Below, one piece after another: positions 18,701 through 21,399 of a stretch of DNA of 21,399 nt. The DNA comes from Oehlia diaphana (Eukaryota > Glomeromycota > Glomeromycetes > Glomerales > Glomeraceae). A program made the translations under genes and the position numbers. The stretch spans positions 98,999-120,397 of the forward strand of contig QZLH01000153.1 in assembly GCA_003833135.1 (NCBI GenBank). Direction: 5' to 3'. The notes under the pieces were generated by a model. It ran no database searches and was not told where the DNA came from. It saw only the letters and a list, made by a program, of their open reading frames with translations. Within the stretch, counting starts at the first letter, position 1, and the number at the start of each line of letters is the position of its first letter.

Positions 18701-19830
18701 TGCATTTTTTCCTAAAAAGCAAGAACTTTATTCTAACAAAATTATGCTCTAAAAATCCTAAAAATACATTTAAGGGGGGTAAAAGATATAATATGTAGGT
18801 AACACGTGATAAATACATCATCTCGATTTATTTTTGGTTAAACATCATAAATCACTAACTCACTAACTCACGCGTTAGAAAAGAGGCGTTCATATATTAA
18901 CGTTTAAAGAAAAATCAGACCAGAAATTTCTAAAATATTTTTATGATTGTTCAGAAAACCTTTTTGATTATTCAAAAACAATAGATATGAACGGGAAATG
19001 GCATAAAAATGATTCGGAAAATGAAATCCATTTATAGGTAAGATTACAAAGAAAAAAAAAAAAATAATTGGAAAAAAAAAAAAAAGTTGTAAATCATCTA
19101 AATTTGGATAATCCTTTTCCGACATTTTTTTTTTTTCCCTTGTAAAAACAAAAAAAAAATATAAAAAATACATTGTATCACCTTTTTCTATCTTAATATA
19201 ATTGATTCACTTGTGAAAATAAAAGATAGATAAATATTTATTTTCATTAATTAAAAAAAAAATTTAAAAAAATCTTTTTCTATTAATTAAAATTTCATTG
19301 TTCGAATTAAAAAGAAAAAATTTTGTAAACAAATTGGCTTTAGATCATTAAATATAAAAATAGATGGATCAAATAGTTTTCTTTTCGATGGTCCAACCAT
19401 CTTTTAATATTATCTCTAGAAAGGAAATAAAAAAAAAAGATAGCGATTATTTCTTTTTTGGTTATCAGGAAAAAAAAAAAAAATTGAAACAATTAGGGAG
19501 CCAAAAACATATGATTATTATGTTTATGTATTTTCCTTCTATGTAAAATAAATAAAATAGATAAAATAGATAAAATAAATAAAATAAAATAAATAAAAAA
19601 TTATTAAAATTAGAAATTGGAATTGAAATTGGTGTGTGAAAAAATATTGTGGATTATGTGGGAAATTAACTATTTTGTTAATTCTCATTTATATGGTCAA
19701 ATTATATTTTAAAAAAACTTGATTTTTATTACCGGAAGGAAAATTTGTAAATTCCGTGACCTCAATAAACATTTATAGGTTCAATTAGAACAAAGTAATG
19801 TAATTAAAACATTGTTCATAAAAAAAAAAA

Positions 19831-19861
<31 letters not shown>

Positions 19862-20212
19862 TAAATAAAGAACCTGATTTTTTAAAGAAGATTTTATTCT
19901 GTGAAACGAATGGTATCGCAAAATGGGCACAGTTAAAAGTGGTCATAAACCTGAATTTTATCAGTGTATTTTATTATAATTGTGGCTTGCATAATTCGTA
20001 ATTCAAAATTTTTTTGTTGCCGAGTGTTGCCGTTATATTATTATTTTAAAAATCACATGAAACACAATTCAAATTTATTATAAAAGTGTAACTTTACTAT
20101 ATCCAAATTTATTTTTTTCTTTCAACAATGATAAAAACTCTCTCATTTTCTTTTTTCATTTACAAACTGCATCATTAATAATTTCTCTTACCTCATCCAG
20201 CGAAAAATAAGC
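18701..20212. other. Gene-free region upstream of the membrane-protein gene
   Basis: No gene is supported. CACGTGAT stands at 18803-18810. (AAATA)/(AAATAGAT) microsatellite sequence lies at 19545-19602. A near-perfect A-T palindrome of homopolymers is at 19819-19861. Frames at 18904-19173 (-) and 19364-19546 (+) are Phe/Lys-rich by composition and were not accepted. Confidence 0.4.
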
Positions 20213-20273
20213 GCGCCGCGAAAATTGTCCTACGATTACACTACTTACTTAAATAAACTTTATTCTTATTATT

Positions 20274-20284
20274 ATATATAAAAA
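20274..20284 (+). promoter_or_regulatory. TATA-like element TATATATAAAA
   Basis: Lies 29-39 bases before the ATG at 20313 and follows by about 45 bases the bipartite G+C word at 20213-20230. If it sets transcription about 30 bases downstream, the leader would be very short (about 5-15 nt). Positional evidence only. Confidence 0.4.
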
Positions 20285-20312
20285 CTCTTTTGTTTTTTTT
20301 TTGTTTCAAACA

Positions 20313-20741
20313 ATGCCTTCTTTCATATCAACTTCTTCCTCCATTTTTTCATCATATTTTTCAAAGAAAGATAATAAATACGATATTTCTGTATTAATTA
20401 TCTCTTTTATAACTTTTTGTGCTTTATCAACTTTTTGTGGAATAATTTTTACTGTAAATTTTACTGGTTGGTTCGTTATTACTGTAATTGGTGGTTTTAT
20501 AGCAAAGTGTCGTCAAGAATTAATTAAATCTTTAAGTGGAAAAAAATTTAAACCTGAAAAAGAATTTAATATGTTGGATCATAGATTAAATTCTCGTCAT
20601 CATTTTGAAGAATTTCGTTTATCTTCTTCAAAAGAAATTCCTTCAATACCAAGTTATCGTAATAAATCAAATAATAAGTCAAATTCTAAAAGTAAATTAG
20701 ATACAATATTATCATCACTTGACTTTTCATTCTCTGGTAAA

Positions 20742-20784
<43 letters not shown>

Positions 20785-21399
20785 CAAATAAAAATAAAAA
20801 AAGTATTCCAGTATTACTTCCTTCAGAATATTCTACAAAACGTAATGGTAAGTATCACTTTTTTTTATTTTATTTATATATGCTATATATGCTATATATG
20901 CTAATTTATTTATTTATTTGCTATTTTTTTGCGATATTTTATTTTATTTTAGAAAAAAGAACAAAAAATATAAAACAAAGACATAGTCCTGATATTCCTT
21001 CACAATTGGGTCCAAATAGACGAAATGAATGGGCATCAGATGTAGATTATTATCCAAGTGAACGTCATTCTCATCAACCAAAATCAAAACTCTCAGTTAC
21101 GGAAAAAATGATTGAATCAACTGCTGCATATCGTGTTGGTAGAAAATGTAATGGTTGGATAAATGGTTATTCTGAAGAATATGCCATTAAACAAAAAGAT
21201 TCAAAGTCTGGTCACACAAGTTTCACTTCTTATGATGATCCGTTCTATTCAAGGTATGTCTCACGATTTTTCTTCTACAAAGAGTATCCTATATCGTTGT
21301 TATGTTGATCGAATTTGTACATTACATGAACTTTAAAGAACAATCTGTGTAATCATTATATTTTTTTTTTTTTTTCTTTTTTTTTTTTTTTAGAGAACC
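20313..21399 (+). CDS. Membrane-anchored Asn-rich protein of unknown function, 3' end outside window
   Basis: Exons are 20313-20847, 20953-21253 and 21394 onward, giving 280 residues so far. Intron 1 (105 nt, GTAAGT...TTTTAG, phase 1) is a multiple of three without an in-frame stop, so unspliced RNA would still read through. Intron 2 (140 nt, GTATGT...poly-T-TAG, phase 2) has an in-frame TGA at 21306. The ATG at 20313 is the first in frame, just after a TATA-like site. Residues 1-23 are Ser/Phe-rich. About 25-47 and 51-65 are hydrophobic and form one long or two membrane helices (ISVLIISFITFCALSTF, then GWFVITVIGGFIA), followed by a basic K-C-R stretch. Residues 110-165 are Ser/Lys/Asn-rich with 13 consecutive Asn encoded by AAT repeats. 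The second exon is polar (DVDYYPSERHSH) with a conserved-looking AAYRVGRKCNGWINGYSEEY. I do not recognise the family. Confidence 0.75.
20742..20780 (+). repeat. (AAT)13 microsatellite within the coding exon
   Basis: Thirteen uninterrupted AAT triplets encode 13 Asn. Trinucleotide slippage would change the protein length in steps of one residue without breaking the frame, so length variation between isolates is expected. Confidence 0.9.

Noticed and set aside
18904..19173. 89-codon minus-strand frame rich in Phe
   Set aside because: The Phe runs come from A/T homopolymers; there is no domain and no promoter context.
19364..19546. 60-codon plus-strand frame rich in Lys
   Set aside because: Lys runs from A tracts; composition alone explains it.
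1..21399. CRISPR array, bacterial operon, rRNA or tRNA genes
   Set aside because: No regularly spaced identical repeats, no TTCGANTC T-loop context, and the intron-bearing genes mark this as eukaryotic nuclear DNA.

Overview
The window looks like nuclear DNA of an early-diverging fungus, and the style best fits an arbuscular-mycorrhizal (Glomeromycotina, Rhizophagus-like) genome. Reasons: extreme A+T content, long A and T runs, short spliceosomal introns (69-140 nt, GTAAGT/GTATGT-type donors, T-rich tract then TAG/AAG acceptors), few small genes separated by kilobases of decayed repeats, and ubiquitin-like and SWIRM-domain proteins. The taxonomic call is inference; no rRNA, tRNA or other marker gene is present.

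Layout. (1) 534-1442 (+): a three-exon gene for a 254-residue protein with two tandem Cys/His zinc-binding modules. (2) About 1.7-11.2 kb: a gene-free repeat graveyard. It holds foldback/MITE-like elements at 1731-1835, 2285-2685, 4879-4963, 6576-7620 and 9278-10406, an inverted dispersed repeat (2750-2871 against 4267-4393), a 57-bp degenerate minisatellite (3835-4140) and a 150-bp tandem array (6489-8000). (3) 11.9-13.25 kb (-): two paralogous two- or three-exon genes for divergent single-domain ubiquitin-like proteins, with the intron at the same codon and Cys where ubiquitin has Gly76. (4) 14.1-14.7 kb: degenerate foldback repeats and a Tigger/pogo-like terminal remnant. (5) 15264-15821 (+): an intronless gene for a 185-residue protein with a C-terminal SWIRM domain (Fun19/Laf-like). 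(6) 16.5-17.3 kb: TTGGAA-rich repeats and a 97-bp tandem repeat. (7) 20313-21399 (+): the 5' part of a gene for a membrane-anchored, Asn-rich protein of unknown function, running off the window.

The genes show no evident shared pathway. The most informative structures are the ubiquitin-like pair, in which both members lack the conjugating Gly-Gly, and the nested element at 9278-10406. In that element, removing two insertions, one with a TTA duplication and one with TA, restores a long palindrome. The TTA-flanked element has an 85-bp relative at 4879-4963, and its inner stem is shared with the foldback at 2285-2685.
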